Of a DNA stretch of 64,000 nt, positions 56,963 through 64,000 are shown in pieces. Below the pieces are notes generated by a model that saw only the letters and a program-made list of their open reading frames with translations, was not told where the DNA came from and ran no database searches. Position 1 is the first letter of the stretch. The number at the start of each line of letters is the position of its first letter. The DNA is from Bacillus sp. MUM 116. Lineage in GTDB: Bacteria; Bacillota; Bacilli; Bacillales; Cytobacillaceae. The stretch covers positions 27,465 through 91,464 of the forward strand of contig NZ_MLYR01000058.1 of the NCBI RefSeq assembly GCF_001866655.1, written 5' to 3'. The position numbers and the translations under genes are program-made.

Positions 56963-58561
56963 TTATTGTGCTGACCAGTACAAGATAAGTTCTTGTGCAT
57001 CATCTGCAAGGACATCCCTGGCAGACGGGGTTATATTTTTCACCATGGCCTCGTTATCCAAATGCTTTAGGAAATCTTGGATAAATTTAACCGCTTGTTC
57101 CTTGGAGCCCTTCTCTAACTGGTGTTCCGCTTGTTTTAATTTGTTTGTCAATTGACTGAAGAGTGGCGCTTTCAATTCCTCTTTTGCGCTATATTCTTCT
57201 ACTAATCCCTGAAGCATTGGGAGGCTGGTTTTTACCATCGACCATGTGTCTACCTTTTCCATCGTATCTGTTCTAAAGGTATCAACCGAAACACTATATT
57301 TGTTGACATTGATGGTAGAGAAGGTTGGAACTTTAAGCTGGCTTCTCACCTCGGAGTATATTTCCGGAGTCGGCTTTAATTCGTAATATTTACTTCCACT
57401 TGCAGAGTTTGCTGTGATATACATTGATCCTGTTGGGTTTACGACTCTTCCTTGGTTGTCAATCAGCTGATTTTTTTGCGGGATGTCCCCTTTCATTACG
57501 TAGGTTCTGACATAGGAGTGGTCATGCCCCATGAAGATGACGTCAACATTCAGCTCATCAAATGTTGGGAAAAGAGCAGCTCGTAAGTTTGTAATCAAGG
57601 ACTCCGTAGAGTGAGGTCCAGCTCCATAAATGTCGTGGTGGAACGTGACAAATTTCCATTTAGCGCTTGGAACTTTAGCGGCCGTTTCTTTCATGAATTG
57701 TACGTGTGCAGCTCCGTCCGTATTATTCGTGTTCAAGACCATGAACAAAGCGTCTCCATAGGTATAATAATAGTCACCGCTTGCATTGGTTACGCCGTAT
57801 TTCGTTGACTCATTTGGCTGATTGAAATGATATTTGTAATTTACACTGGTATCGTGATTACCGACAACCGATGCTAAAGGCAGGCTTCTGAGTACGTCCG
57901 GACTCATGAAAGCGTCATATTGCGCTTCGTTTGTTGCCGTATTCACCTGGTCGCCTGCTGACATAATGTAGCTTAGGTTCGGGAACTTATCCACCGCTTT
58001 ATTCAGCGTGTTTGTCCAGCCAGCCTGGTCGTTCGGCACGCTGCCCGATGCACCGATTTGCGGGTCTCCTACAAATATGATGCTGAATTGATCTGTTCGT
58101 TGCGTTGCATAGTTGTAAACAGGGCTCCAGTCCCCGTTTTTGCCGTCGCCTACCCGGTACACATATTGTGTAGATGGTTCAAGGCTGGTAACCGTCACTT
58201 TGTTGGAATAATAAGCGGTTGTTCCGACTGTCGCTGCTGGTGAAGCTGTTCCTGTAAACGTTACCGCTTTATCAGCAGGGAATTCATTGCCGGTCATATC
58301 TGATTTTTTGGCCATCTGGACGATTGCTTTATCTGGATTAACAGTTGAATACCACGTGAACCGCAGTTCACTTTCATTACTGCCGGGATTGAGTGCGATG
58401 TCCTTAGAAACGTATGGAAGTTCATCTGCTTTGGCAATGTCCATTGGATTTATATGGCTTTTACCGGTAAAACTGTTTGTCAGCAATGGTAATACTAGGA
58501 GTACCGACGTAGCTGCCAGGCTAATTTTCGTTGACTTTTTCATATTCAATACATTAAACAA
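56963..58561 (-). CDS. secreted purple-acid-phosphatase-like metallophosphoesterase
   Basis: About 530 residues: signal peptide, a fibronectin-like N-terminal domain as in purple acid phosphatases (SNESELRFTWYSTVNPDKAIVQ), then the metallophosphoesterase core with FVGDPQIG, SAGDQVNT, VVGNHD, TFHHDIYG and FMGHDHSY. A helical C-terminal segment (about 440-530) follows. An exported phosphomonoesterase or phosphodiesterase. The TTG at 58561 lies ten bases after GGAGG; ATG 58543 is an alternative. TTAAC repeats at 11-bp spacing upstream suggest the Pho regulon. Confidence 0.88.
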   Translation of the reverse strand: MFNVLNMKKSTKISLAATSVLLVLPLLTNSFTGKSHINPMDIAKADELPYVSKDIALNPGSNESELRFTWYSTVNPDKAIVQMAKKSDMTGNEFPADKAVTFTGTASPAATVGTTAYYSNKVTVTSLEPSTQYVYRVGDGKNGDWSPVYNYATQRTDQFSIIFVGDPQIGASGSVPNDQAGWTNTLNKAVDKFPNLSYIMSAGDQVNTATNEAQYDAFMSPDVLRSLPLASVVGNHDTSVNYKYHFNQPNESTKYGVTNASGDYYYTYGDALFMVLNTNNTDGAAHVQFMKETAAKVPSAKWKFVTFHHDIYGAGPHSTESLITNLRAALFPTFDELNVDVIFMGHDHSYVRTYVMKGDIPQKNQLIDNQGRVVNPTGSMYITANSASGSKYYELKPTPEIYSEVRSQLKVPTFSTINVNKYSVSVDTFRTDTMEKVDTWSMVKTSLPMLQGLVEEYSAKEELKAPLFSQLTNKLKQAEHQLEKGSKEQAVKFIQDFLKHLDNEAMVKNITPSARDVLADDAQELILYWSAQ

Positions 58562-58709
58562 GTAAAATCATCCTCCTACATTATTTTTCTCTCACCGCGC
58601 GCATGGTTGTTTGAGAGTACAGCTATATCTTAAGAAGTATTTGTTAATGGAATATAGGAATCCAGTTAATTTCTTGTAAACCATATTTTTACAAAAAGAA
58701 GAAATTTTG

Positions 58710-58726
58710 TTAACGGTCTATTAACA
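58710..58726. promoter_or_regulatory. PhoP-box-like pair
   Basis: TTAACG (58710) and TTAACA (58721) lie 11 bp apart in the divergent gap between the secreted phosphatase and the yibE/F gene. Only one dimer-sized site is clear. Confidence 0.35.
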
Positions 58727-58788
58727 TTCATCTGTTAGATTAGTAGAAAAATAGAATATTTTTTTGAAAAATGGCATGGAGGTCTCAT

Positions 58789-59997
58789 ATGTTCACATCA
58801 AAGAAAGTAGGAACGGCTCTTTTCACAGCTGTACTATTGCTTATCACCGCATTGATGTATTTTTTTTATCAAAGTCCTGAAAAAGCATATAATGAGCAGG
58901 GCGGAACTTCTTATGCAAGTTATGAAAGGGCAAAAGTATTGCGGGTCATCAGAGAGGATTTAGCAAAGGATCCGACAGATGGTGGATTGTATCACGGGAC
59001 GCAGCAACTGGAGGTCAAAATTCTTTCCGGGGAACATAAAGGGGAAGTTCATACCATAACCAACTATTTGAGCCCCTATATAAACGTTCTTACAAAAAAA
59101 GGACAGACCATTGTGGTGAACGTGGATTCTGCCGATCATAAACATTATTATGTAACGGTATACGGCCATTACCGAGCACCCATCATGTGCTCTATGATTC
59201 TGTTGTTTTTTGGAATTCTATGGGCGATTGGCGGGAAAAAAGGATTGAAATCGGTGGCTGGTATTCTCTTTACGTTTGCTAGTATTTTTTATTTGTTTAT
59301 TCCGATGCTTTATAGGGGATATTCCCCGATTTTTGCTACGGTGGTGGTTGGAGTCCTGACGACATGTATCACCTTGCTTTTATTGAACGGTTGGAGTTCA
59401 AAATCTTTGGCGGCCATACTGGGTACAACTGTTGGGGTCGTCATAACCGGAGTTTTTGCCTACATTTGCGGTGAATTATTGCAAATTTCCGGGTTTAATA
59501 CGAAAGAAGTGGAAGTATTGCTGATTGTTTCCCAGCAAACCGGCATGCAGCTCAAAGGGATTTTGTTCGCGGGGATTATGCTTGCTTCTCTTGGTGCCAT
59601 CATTGATGTAGGTATTTCCATCGCCTCGTCCGTTTATGAAGTCTATCAGGCAAATCCTACTCTTAGTAAGAGGGAACTATTTTTATCGGGCATCAATGTT
59701 GGCCGTGATATGATGGGGACGATGGCTAATACCTTGCTCCTTGCCTTTACTGGCACAACACTCTCTTCGCTGATGATTTTGTATGCGATGAAAGTGCCTT
59801 TTACTCAATTGACCAACATGAATATGGTGACGATCGAAGTGATTCAAGGGATTACCGGATGCTTTGGTGTTGTCCTGACCGTACCCATTGTTGCGTTTAT
59901 TTCATCGAGAATGATGCCGAGATTTGAAAAAGTATTAATCAACAAAAATGAGCGCGACAGTGAAGAGGTATATACGATTGAAAATGTTGGCAGATGA
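58789..59997 (+). CDS. YibE/F family membrane protein
   Basis: About 402 residues: an N-terminal span, an extracytoplasmic OB-like domain of about 100 residues (RAKVLRVIRED, then LEVKILSGEHKGEVHTI), then seven or so membrane spans with the YibE/F features GLKSVAGILFTFASIFYLFIPML and MLASLGAIIDVGISIASSVYEV. The family is widespread in Firmicutes and its transported substrate is unknown. GGAGG lies six bases before ATG 58789. Single gene, followed by a long perfect hairpin. Confidence 0.88.
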   Translation: MFTSKKVGTALFTAVLLLITALMYFFYQSPEKAYNEQGGTSYASYERAKVLRVIREDLAKDPTDGGLYHGTQQLEVKILSGEHKGEVHTITNYLSPYINVLTKKGQTIVVNVDSADHKHYYVTVYGHYRAPIMCSMILLFFGILWAIGGKKGLKSVAGILFTFASIFYLFIPMLYRGYSPIFATVVVGVLTTCITLLLLNGWSSKSLAAILGTTVGVVITGVFAYICGELLQISGFNTKEVEVLLIVSQQTGMQLKGILFAGIMLASLGAIIDVGISIASSVYEVYQANPTLSKRELFLSGINVGRDMMGTMANTLLLAFTGTTLSSLMILYAMKVPFTQLTNMNMVTIEVIQGITGCFGVVLTVPIVAFISSRMMPRFEKVLINKNERDSEEVYTIENVGR

Positions 59998-60000
59998 TAC

Positions 60001-60042
60001 AAAAAAACACTGCACCCCCATCATGTACGATGGGGGTGCAGT
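60001..60042. terminator. strong bidirectional terminator
   Basis: Perfect 14-bp GC-rich stem (ACTGCACCCCCATC with its complement, loop ATGTAC). A7 on its left gives a T7 tail on the minus strand, so it serves the convergent yibE/F and LysM-3D genes. Confidence 0.9.
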
Positions 60043-60077
60043 ATTTGTATGCTGAGGATCAGCTGGTTTTATGCGTC

Positions 60078-60929
60078 TTAGTTTAATATTTTTACCTTTA
60101 ATTTTTTCACTCCAAAATTGACTGCATCTTGTTCAGAAGGAATAAAGATATCAATTCGATTTCCTTTAATCGCTCCGCCAGTATCTCCGGCGATCGCTTC
60201 ACCATAGCCTTCTACATAAACTTTACTGCCAAGCGGGATAACAGATGGGTCAACGGCGATAACCTTCTTATTAGGATTTGCTTTAATGTTAATCCCAGTT
60301 GCCGTGATACCGGAACATCCTTCACACGATGCTGTATAAGCAGTAGCTTTCACGGTAATTTCCTTTGAACTTGAATCACTTGTGGATGCAGCTTTTACCT
60401 CAGGTGCGCTTTCCTTTTGAGTTTGTGTATTTTCTCTCGGTGCTGGTGCAGCTTTTACAGCAGGTGCACTTTCATTTGAGGTTGATTCAGTTTTAAATAC
60501 AGGTGCATTTTCCTTTGATTCTTGTAAAGCAAGCTTCATTGTTTTTCCTGTTACATCAGTATTATTAGTATTAATGCCATCAAAGATTAATAGATTTAAT
60601 CCAGGATGGATGAGATCGGTATTTAAATGGTTCCATTCTTTAATTAATGAAACCGATGTATGATGTTCCATGGAAATGTCCCATAATGTGTCGCCTTGTT
60701 TAACTGTATAATGTTTCTCCGGTGCAATCGTTAGTTTATCACCAGGATAAATAAGATCTGTGGTAAGATGGTTCAACATTTGAATATTGTCTACTGATGT
60801 ATTATGTACACGTGATAGATCCCAAAGAGTATCCCCTTTATGTACAGTAATTGTTGCGGCTGATACATTAGCACTTACAGTTACTGAGAGTACAGCAACT
60901 GCTATCATTGATATCATTTTTTTAAGCAT
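60078..60929 (-). CDS. LysM and 3D-domain cell-wall protein (YocH-like)
   Basis: 283 residues: signal peptide ending in VSAAT, two LysM repeats (TVHKGDTLWDLSRVHNTSV, YTVKQGDTLWDISMEHHTSV) that bind peptidoglycan, a Glu/Ser/Ala-rich linker with repeats (APVFKTES, APAVKAAP, APEVKAAS), and a C-terminal 3D domain (VKATAYTASCEGCSGITATG, then VIAVDPSVIPLGSKVYV, then GNRIDIFIPSE) with the three Asp that name it. Probably a secreted lytic transglycosylase-type wall hydrolase. GGAGGG precedes the ATG. B. subtilis yocH is WalRK-controlled, but I saw no clear WalR box here. Confidence 0.9.
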   Translation of the reverse strand: MLKKMISMIAVAVLSVTVSANVSAATITVHKGDTLWDLSRVHNTSVDNIQMLNHLTTDLIYPGDKLTIAPEKHYTVKQGDTLWDISMEHHTSVSLIKEWNHLNTDLIHPGLNLLIFDGINTNNTDVTGKTMKLALQESKENAPVFKTESTSNESAPAVKAAPAPRENTQTQKESAPEVKAASTSDSSSKEITVKATAYTASCEGCSGITATGINIKANPNKKVIAVDPSVIPLGSKVYVEGYGEAIAGDTGGAIKGNRIDIFIPSEQDAVNFGVKKLKVKILN

Positions 60930-61258
60930 TCTTTTACCCTCCGTTTTCTTTGGTTGCTAAGTTTTCATAATCGTATCATGAATTTTTCTGAAACAAAGAA
61001 CAGAGAGATGTTAAATTGTTTACCTTAATGGCATTTATATTGCAATAACATGTCGGAAATAGTTGAATAATCAGAAAATAATGCTTATTTGATGGCCTTT
61101 TCAATGCAAAAAGCCTAATAGTGCACCTCTTAGAGCTTCCATTCTTTTTATTACAAATATTACTTTGTGAAATTTATATTATACCAATATATCCCGTTTG
61201 TTCCATTAAATTCATGAACTACAAAAGGTAATTTCTATAAAAATTAGTTTTTGTATTA

Positions 61259-61373
61259 GGATATCGACACAAATTTGGATTATATCAACACTTTTTTAAA
61301 GGATGTCGACATGGATTCCAATTATATCCACACAAGTTTCGGATTTTAGACAAAAGGGCAGGATTTCCACAGG
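61259..61373 (+). repeat. ATATCRACA-type 21-bp array, locus 3 (longest)
   Basis: Units at 61261 (ATATCGACAC), 61282 (ATATCAACAC), 61303 (ATGTCGACAT), 61324 (ATATCCACAC) and 61345 (TTTAGACA), exactly 21 bp apart, with a sixth degenerate unit (TTTCCACA) near 61364. Same family as 587-642 and 32089-32159. Confidence 0.75.
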
Positions 61374-61587
61374 ACAACCTATTTATAAAGCAAAATAAAA
61401 AGGTCGAGAGTAATTTACTCCAGACCTTGTCCGTAAAATAACAAATGCTCATAACACATTGGTTAGCCGTATTTACGGTTTATTGAAAGGGTAGCTTTGA
61501 AATAAGGTACCCTGGTTATGCATACGAAACAATAAATTCCGCTTTCCCTTCTAATTTATACTCACAAAAGCCGTATGGGAGGATACA

Positions 61588-61653
61588 ATGACTGCCCTTC
61601 TTCAGCTCGAAGGCCTTTGTGCTGGAGTATGGAAGCGTTGGTTCTTTCTATAG
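61588..61653 (+). CDS. possible 21-codon small ORF
   Basis: ATG follows GGGAGG at five bases and opens a 21-codon frame, MTALLQLEGLCAGVWKRWFF, ending 83 bases before the transglycosylase start. Strong ribosome-binding site but very short. It could be a leader peptide or chance. Confidence 0.25.
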   Translation: MTALLQLEGLCAGVWKRWFFL

Positions 61654-61736
61654 TCATTCTCCTAAATATTAGTAATACAGTAATCTATCATGATACAATA
61701 TTCGTATTAAAAATGACTAGATGGGAGAATGAGAGA

Positions 61737-63410
61737 ATGAAATCAATCTTACTAAGAGGGGGACTGCTGGCGTGTTTACTACTTCTAGGATGGTCTCATC
61801 AAGAAGCGTCTGCCGCTATGACATGGCCAGATAAATGTACATCATTTGGTAAAGTCAAGCCAAATCAAAATCCCTCTCCACAACACATCAATTGCTTACT
61901 GACCAACGCTGCTTTAGAAGCAAAAATTCCTCCTGAGGTGGTAAAAGCTGTAGCTAAAAAAGAAAGTGACTGGAGACAATTTGATGCGAAAGGTCAGCCT
62001 TTTGTTTCACCTGATAACGGAATCGGCCTCATGCAAATTACGAATAAATCAGGCTATGATCAACAGCAATTGAAAACCAATATTAACTACAATATTCAGG
62101 CAGGCGTCGAGATTCTTAAGAGTATGTATGATCGTAAAGATTTGCCAAAAATAAAAGAAATGGGACCAGAAGTCATTGAAAATTGGTACTTTCCTGTAAT
62201 GGCCTATAATGGCACAAAGCCTGTTAACAGTCCGCTGGATCATTCAACTGGAAAAAATAATCCGAACGCATACCAGGAAAAAGTCTTTGCAAATATTTTT
62301 AATGACAGTTTCCTAGGGGGTACTAAATTAGGGCGGTTCCCTTTCAGCAAAGATGACTTTGAATATGACAAACTTAAAAGAGATAATATTGTTTTCAAAA
62401 AGCCAGAATACACCCTTACTGACCAAATGCATGCTTCTAGATACCTTTTTAAAACGGGAGATAAGGTAGTTGTAACGAATGATGGAGTGAAAGTAAGGTC
62501 ACAATCAAGTAGTAGTAGTACGGCTACCATTTTTGCGAAAGGTACTACATTAATCATTACTGGAAATTTTGTATATGACCAATCGAAAACCAGTAAAAAC
62601 CAATTTGTTTGGTACCCGGTTAAAACGGCAGATCAAAAAGGAAAAGGTTATATTTCTTCTGCTTATATTAGTAGAAAGCTAGAGTTACCTGTAGTCAACT
62701 CTGTGGGTGATCGTGATGTGTATCTATCAGGCAAGGCTCCTGCGAAGGTCATGGTACAAATCAAGAATGGAACGAAGCTGATTAGCAGTATCGTGTCTGA
62801 TGCAAACGGGAATTTCAAGGCTAAAATCCCTGTTCAAAAGGCGGGGACCAAACTCACTTTAAGCTATAAGGATCAGTTGAATACCTTTAGCCCTGTTAAA
62901 ACCATCATTGTAGCAGATAAAACTGCACCGCTAGCTCCAAAAGTGAATACGGTGACGAATACGGCAAATGCAGTATCCGGAAAAACCGAAGCAAAGGCAA
63001 CAGTGATTTTAACCATCAAAGGGAAGGTCTATAGCGGAAAAGCGGATGCTTCCGGAAATTACAAAATCGTCATACCGATACAAAATACAGGAACGATTGT
63101 TTCTGTCAAAGCAAAAGACAGTGCTGGCAATGTAGGTGCTGCAATAAGCGCTAAAGTGATTCGAGTTGCGCCGAATATGCCGACTGTGGGCATAGTGAAA
63201 TCTACCTCATCCGCTGTGACAGGGAGCACGGAAAAGTACGCAGTTGTGATGGTGAAGATTGGGAATAAGACTTATACAGCAAAGGCCGGCAGCACCGGCA
63301 AATATAAGGTCACGATTCCAAAGCAAAAAGCAGGCAAAAAACTGTATGTAAGTGCGAAGGATCAAAAAGGAAAGATCAGCGCAACAAGGACGATAACTGT
63401 AGTGAAATAA
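61737..63410 (+). CDS. secreted lytic transglycosylase-like protein with SH3 and Ig-like repeats
   Basis: 557 residues from ATG 61737 (GGGAG nine bases upstream; the longer frame from 61575 has no site and runs through the gap). Order: signal peptide ending EASAA, an SLT-like domain (IPPEVVKAVAKKESDWRQF, then NGIGLMQITNKSGYD, then NIQAGVEILKSMYDR) with Glu in KKESDW as probable catalytic acid, an SH3-type domain (KVRSQSSSSSTATIFAKGT), and three bacterial Ig-like repeats of about 80 residues (GKTEAKATVILTIKGKVYSG type). It cleaves or binds peptidoglycan outside the cell. Confidence 0.88.
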   Translation: MKSILLRGGLLACLLLLGWSHQEASAAMTWPDKCTSFGKVKPNQNPSPQHINCLLTNAALEAKIPPEVVKAVAKKESDWRQFDAKGQPFVSPDNGIGLMQITNKSGYDQQQLKTNINYNIQAGVEILKSMYDRKDLPKIKEMGPEVIENWYFPVMAYNGTKPVNSPLDHSTGKNNPNAYQEKVFANIFNDSFLGGTKLGRFPFSKDDFEYDKLKRDNIVFKKPEYTLTDQMHASRYLFKTGDKVVVTNDGVKVRSQSSSSSTATIFAKGTTLIITGNFVYDQSKTSKNQFVWYPVKTADQKGKGYISSAYISRKLELPVVNSVGDRDVYLSGKAPAKVMVQIKNGTKLISSIVSDANGNFKAKIPVQKAGTKLTLSYKDQLNTFSPVKTIIVADKTAPLAPKVNTVTNTANAVSGKTEAKATVILTIKGKVYSGKADASGNYKIVIPIQNTGTIVSVKAKDSAGNVGAAISAKVIRVAPNMPTVGIVKSTSSAVTGSTEKYAVVMVKIGNKTYTAKAGSTGKYKVTIPKQKAGKKLYVSAKDQKGKISATRTITVVK

Positions 63411-63458
63411 TGCTTTAAAAAATATGAAACTGCCATCCTGAAGGGAAGAGGCTTTAGC

Positions 63459-63486
63459 GAGAAGTGTTCGAAGCACTTCTCTTTTT
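63459..63486 (+). terminator. terminator, GAAGTGTT family
   Basis: Perfect stem GAGAAGTG with CACTTCTC around TTCGAAG, followed by five T residues. Confidence 0.9.
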
Positions 63487-63572
63487 AATTGGCACTCAAG
63501 TGGGCGCATTGTTATCCTATACTCCGTAAATCATCTTTGTTGAAGAATCTGTATAAAATTATTAATTAACTA

Positions 63573-63601
63573 TTGACTTAAGTGGGATAACCTAGTAATA
63601 T
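63573..63601 (+). promoter_or_regulatory. rrn promoter P1
   Basis: TTGACT (63573-63578), 17-base spacer, TAATAT (63596-63601), followed about 120 bases later by a second promoter, as in tandem Bacillus rrn promoters. Confidence 0.7.
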
Positions 63602-63718
63602 ATTTACTTGTCACCAACAGAAAATACTTAACTTCAAAAAAAGTTGATTTAAGTAAATGGTTCTGTTATGATAATGAATGTCGCTGTTTTAAGGATAAAT
63701 AAAACTCTTAAAAAACAA

Positions 63719-63747
63719 TTGACATTTGAAAGGCAAGATGATATATT
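63719..63747 (+). promoter_or_regulatory. rrn promoter P2
   Basis: Consensus TTGACA (63719-63724), 17-base spacer, TATATT (63742-63747). The leader downstream contains TTGTTCTTTGAAAACTAAAC, the usual Bacillus rRNA leader sequence with the antitermination region. Confidence 0.85.
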
Positions 63748-63874
63748 AATATCCTGTCTTGAAAAATTGTTCTTTGAAAACTAAACAAACAAAAACGTCA
63801 ACAAACAATAATAATCGTGTTTCTTCTATTATATAGAGAACACGAGCCAACGTAAATTTTCGAGCTAAATCAAC

Positions 63875-64000
63875 TTTCTTGGAGAGTTTGATCCTGGCTC
63901 AGGACGAACGCTGGCGGCGTGCCTAATACATGCAAGTCGAGCGAATCAATAGGAGCGCAGCTCTTTTGGTTAGCGGCGGACGGGTGAGTAACACGTGGGC
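63875..64000 (+). rRNA. rrs: 16S ribosomal RNA, 5' end (partial)
   Basis: Begins near 63875 and contains the universal 5' sequence GGAGAGTTTGATCCTGGCTC, then GACGAACGCTGGCGGCGTGC and the V1 loop, running to AGTAACACGTGGGC at the window edge. The Bacillus-type V1 region fits Bacillaceae; the fragment is too short for a genus call. The exact first nucleotide is an estimate. Confidence 0.97.

Larger units (their letters stand above)
60930..61736. other. 807-bp non-coding gap with repeats
   Basis: Between two divergent wall-hydrolase genes. It holds the ATATCRACA 21-bp array (61259-61373), a long hairpin AAGGTC.GAGTAA..TACTC.GACCTT (61400-61437) with limited T-tail, and a 21-codon frame (61588-61653). 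No convincing promoter consensus was singled out. No larger gene. Confidence 0.5.

Noticed and set aside
61575..61736. 54-residue N-terminal extension of the transglycosylase
   Set aside because: No ribosome-binding site for the upstream start; the signal peptide and GGGAG site place the start at 61737.

Overview
This window looks like chromosome of an aerobic, spore-forming Bacillaceae, probably a Bacillus or Neobacillus relative. The evidence is strong AGGAGG ribosome-binding sites, a CotD-like coat protein, a complete gerA-type germinant receptor operon with a sigma-G promoter, B. subtilis-type Zur, CcpA, CodY and PhoP motifs, and the 5' end of a Bacillus-type 16S rRNA gene at the right edge. 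I see no phage, plasmid backbone, CRISPR array, tRNA or complete insertion sequence. Family calls come from reading the sequence; no database search was run.

Layout. 1-6.6 kb: coat protein, small membrane proteins, a PrmC-related methyltransferase, acetyltransferases (one broken by an in-frame stop), a hydrolase and a nitrilase-family amidase. 6.6-12.1 kb: a CitS/DcuS-type two-component system divergent from a CcpA-marked ABC importer. 12.9-14.4 kb: two zinc-starvation genes (zinc-free L33 and a COG0523 GTPase), each behind a Zur box. 16-20 kb: gerABC. 20-29 kb: a VanW protein and a VanRS-like system divergent from a five-gene envelope operon (PAP2, glycolipid glycosyltransferase, two DedA/VTT proteins, polysaccharide deacetylase). 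30-34 kb: a DsbA/SpxH-like protein with a TetR regulator, a ribbon-helix-helix protein, and a YARHG protein with a wall amidase. 34-39.7 kb: a PucR/CdaR regulator, an M20 amidohydrolase and a Na+/solute symporter. 40-41.4 kb: a complete ftsZ outside any division cluster. 41.7-47.8 kb: an amino-sugar-acid catabolic operon. 48-54.8 kb: an ABC importer with an intracellular phosphodiesterase, a DeoR regulator and a HAD phosphatase, preceded by PhoP-box-like repeats. 54.9-63.4 kb: an SMR pair, a HupE/UreJ protein, a purple-acid-type phosphatase, a YibE/F protein, a LysM-3D wall protein and a secreted transglycosylase. 63.57 kb to the end: tandem rrn promoters and the start of 16S.

The most unusual material is between genes. 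A 162-164 bp non-coding element occurs three times, each copy with imperfect terminal inverted repeats (GGCT..TTTTCG type) and an 8-bp target duplication (two exact, one 7/8); it looks like an ISL3-type MITE. A separate structured repeat occurs three times, with an internal hairpin whose stem sequence changes while pairing is kept. Two AT-rich arrays have 21-bp units. PhoP-box-like TTAACA arrays at 11-bp spacing lie before the phosphodiesterase cluster, before a small acidic protein gene, and between a secreted phosphatase gene and yibE/F.
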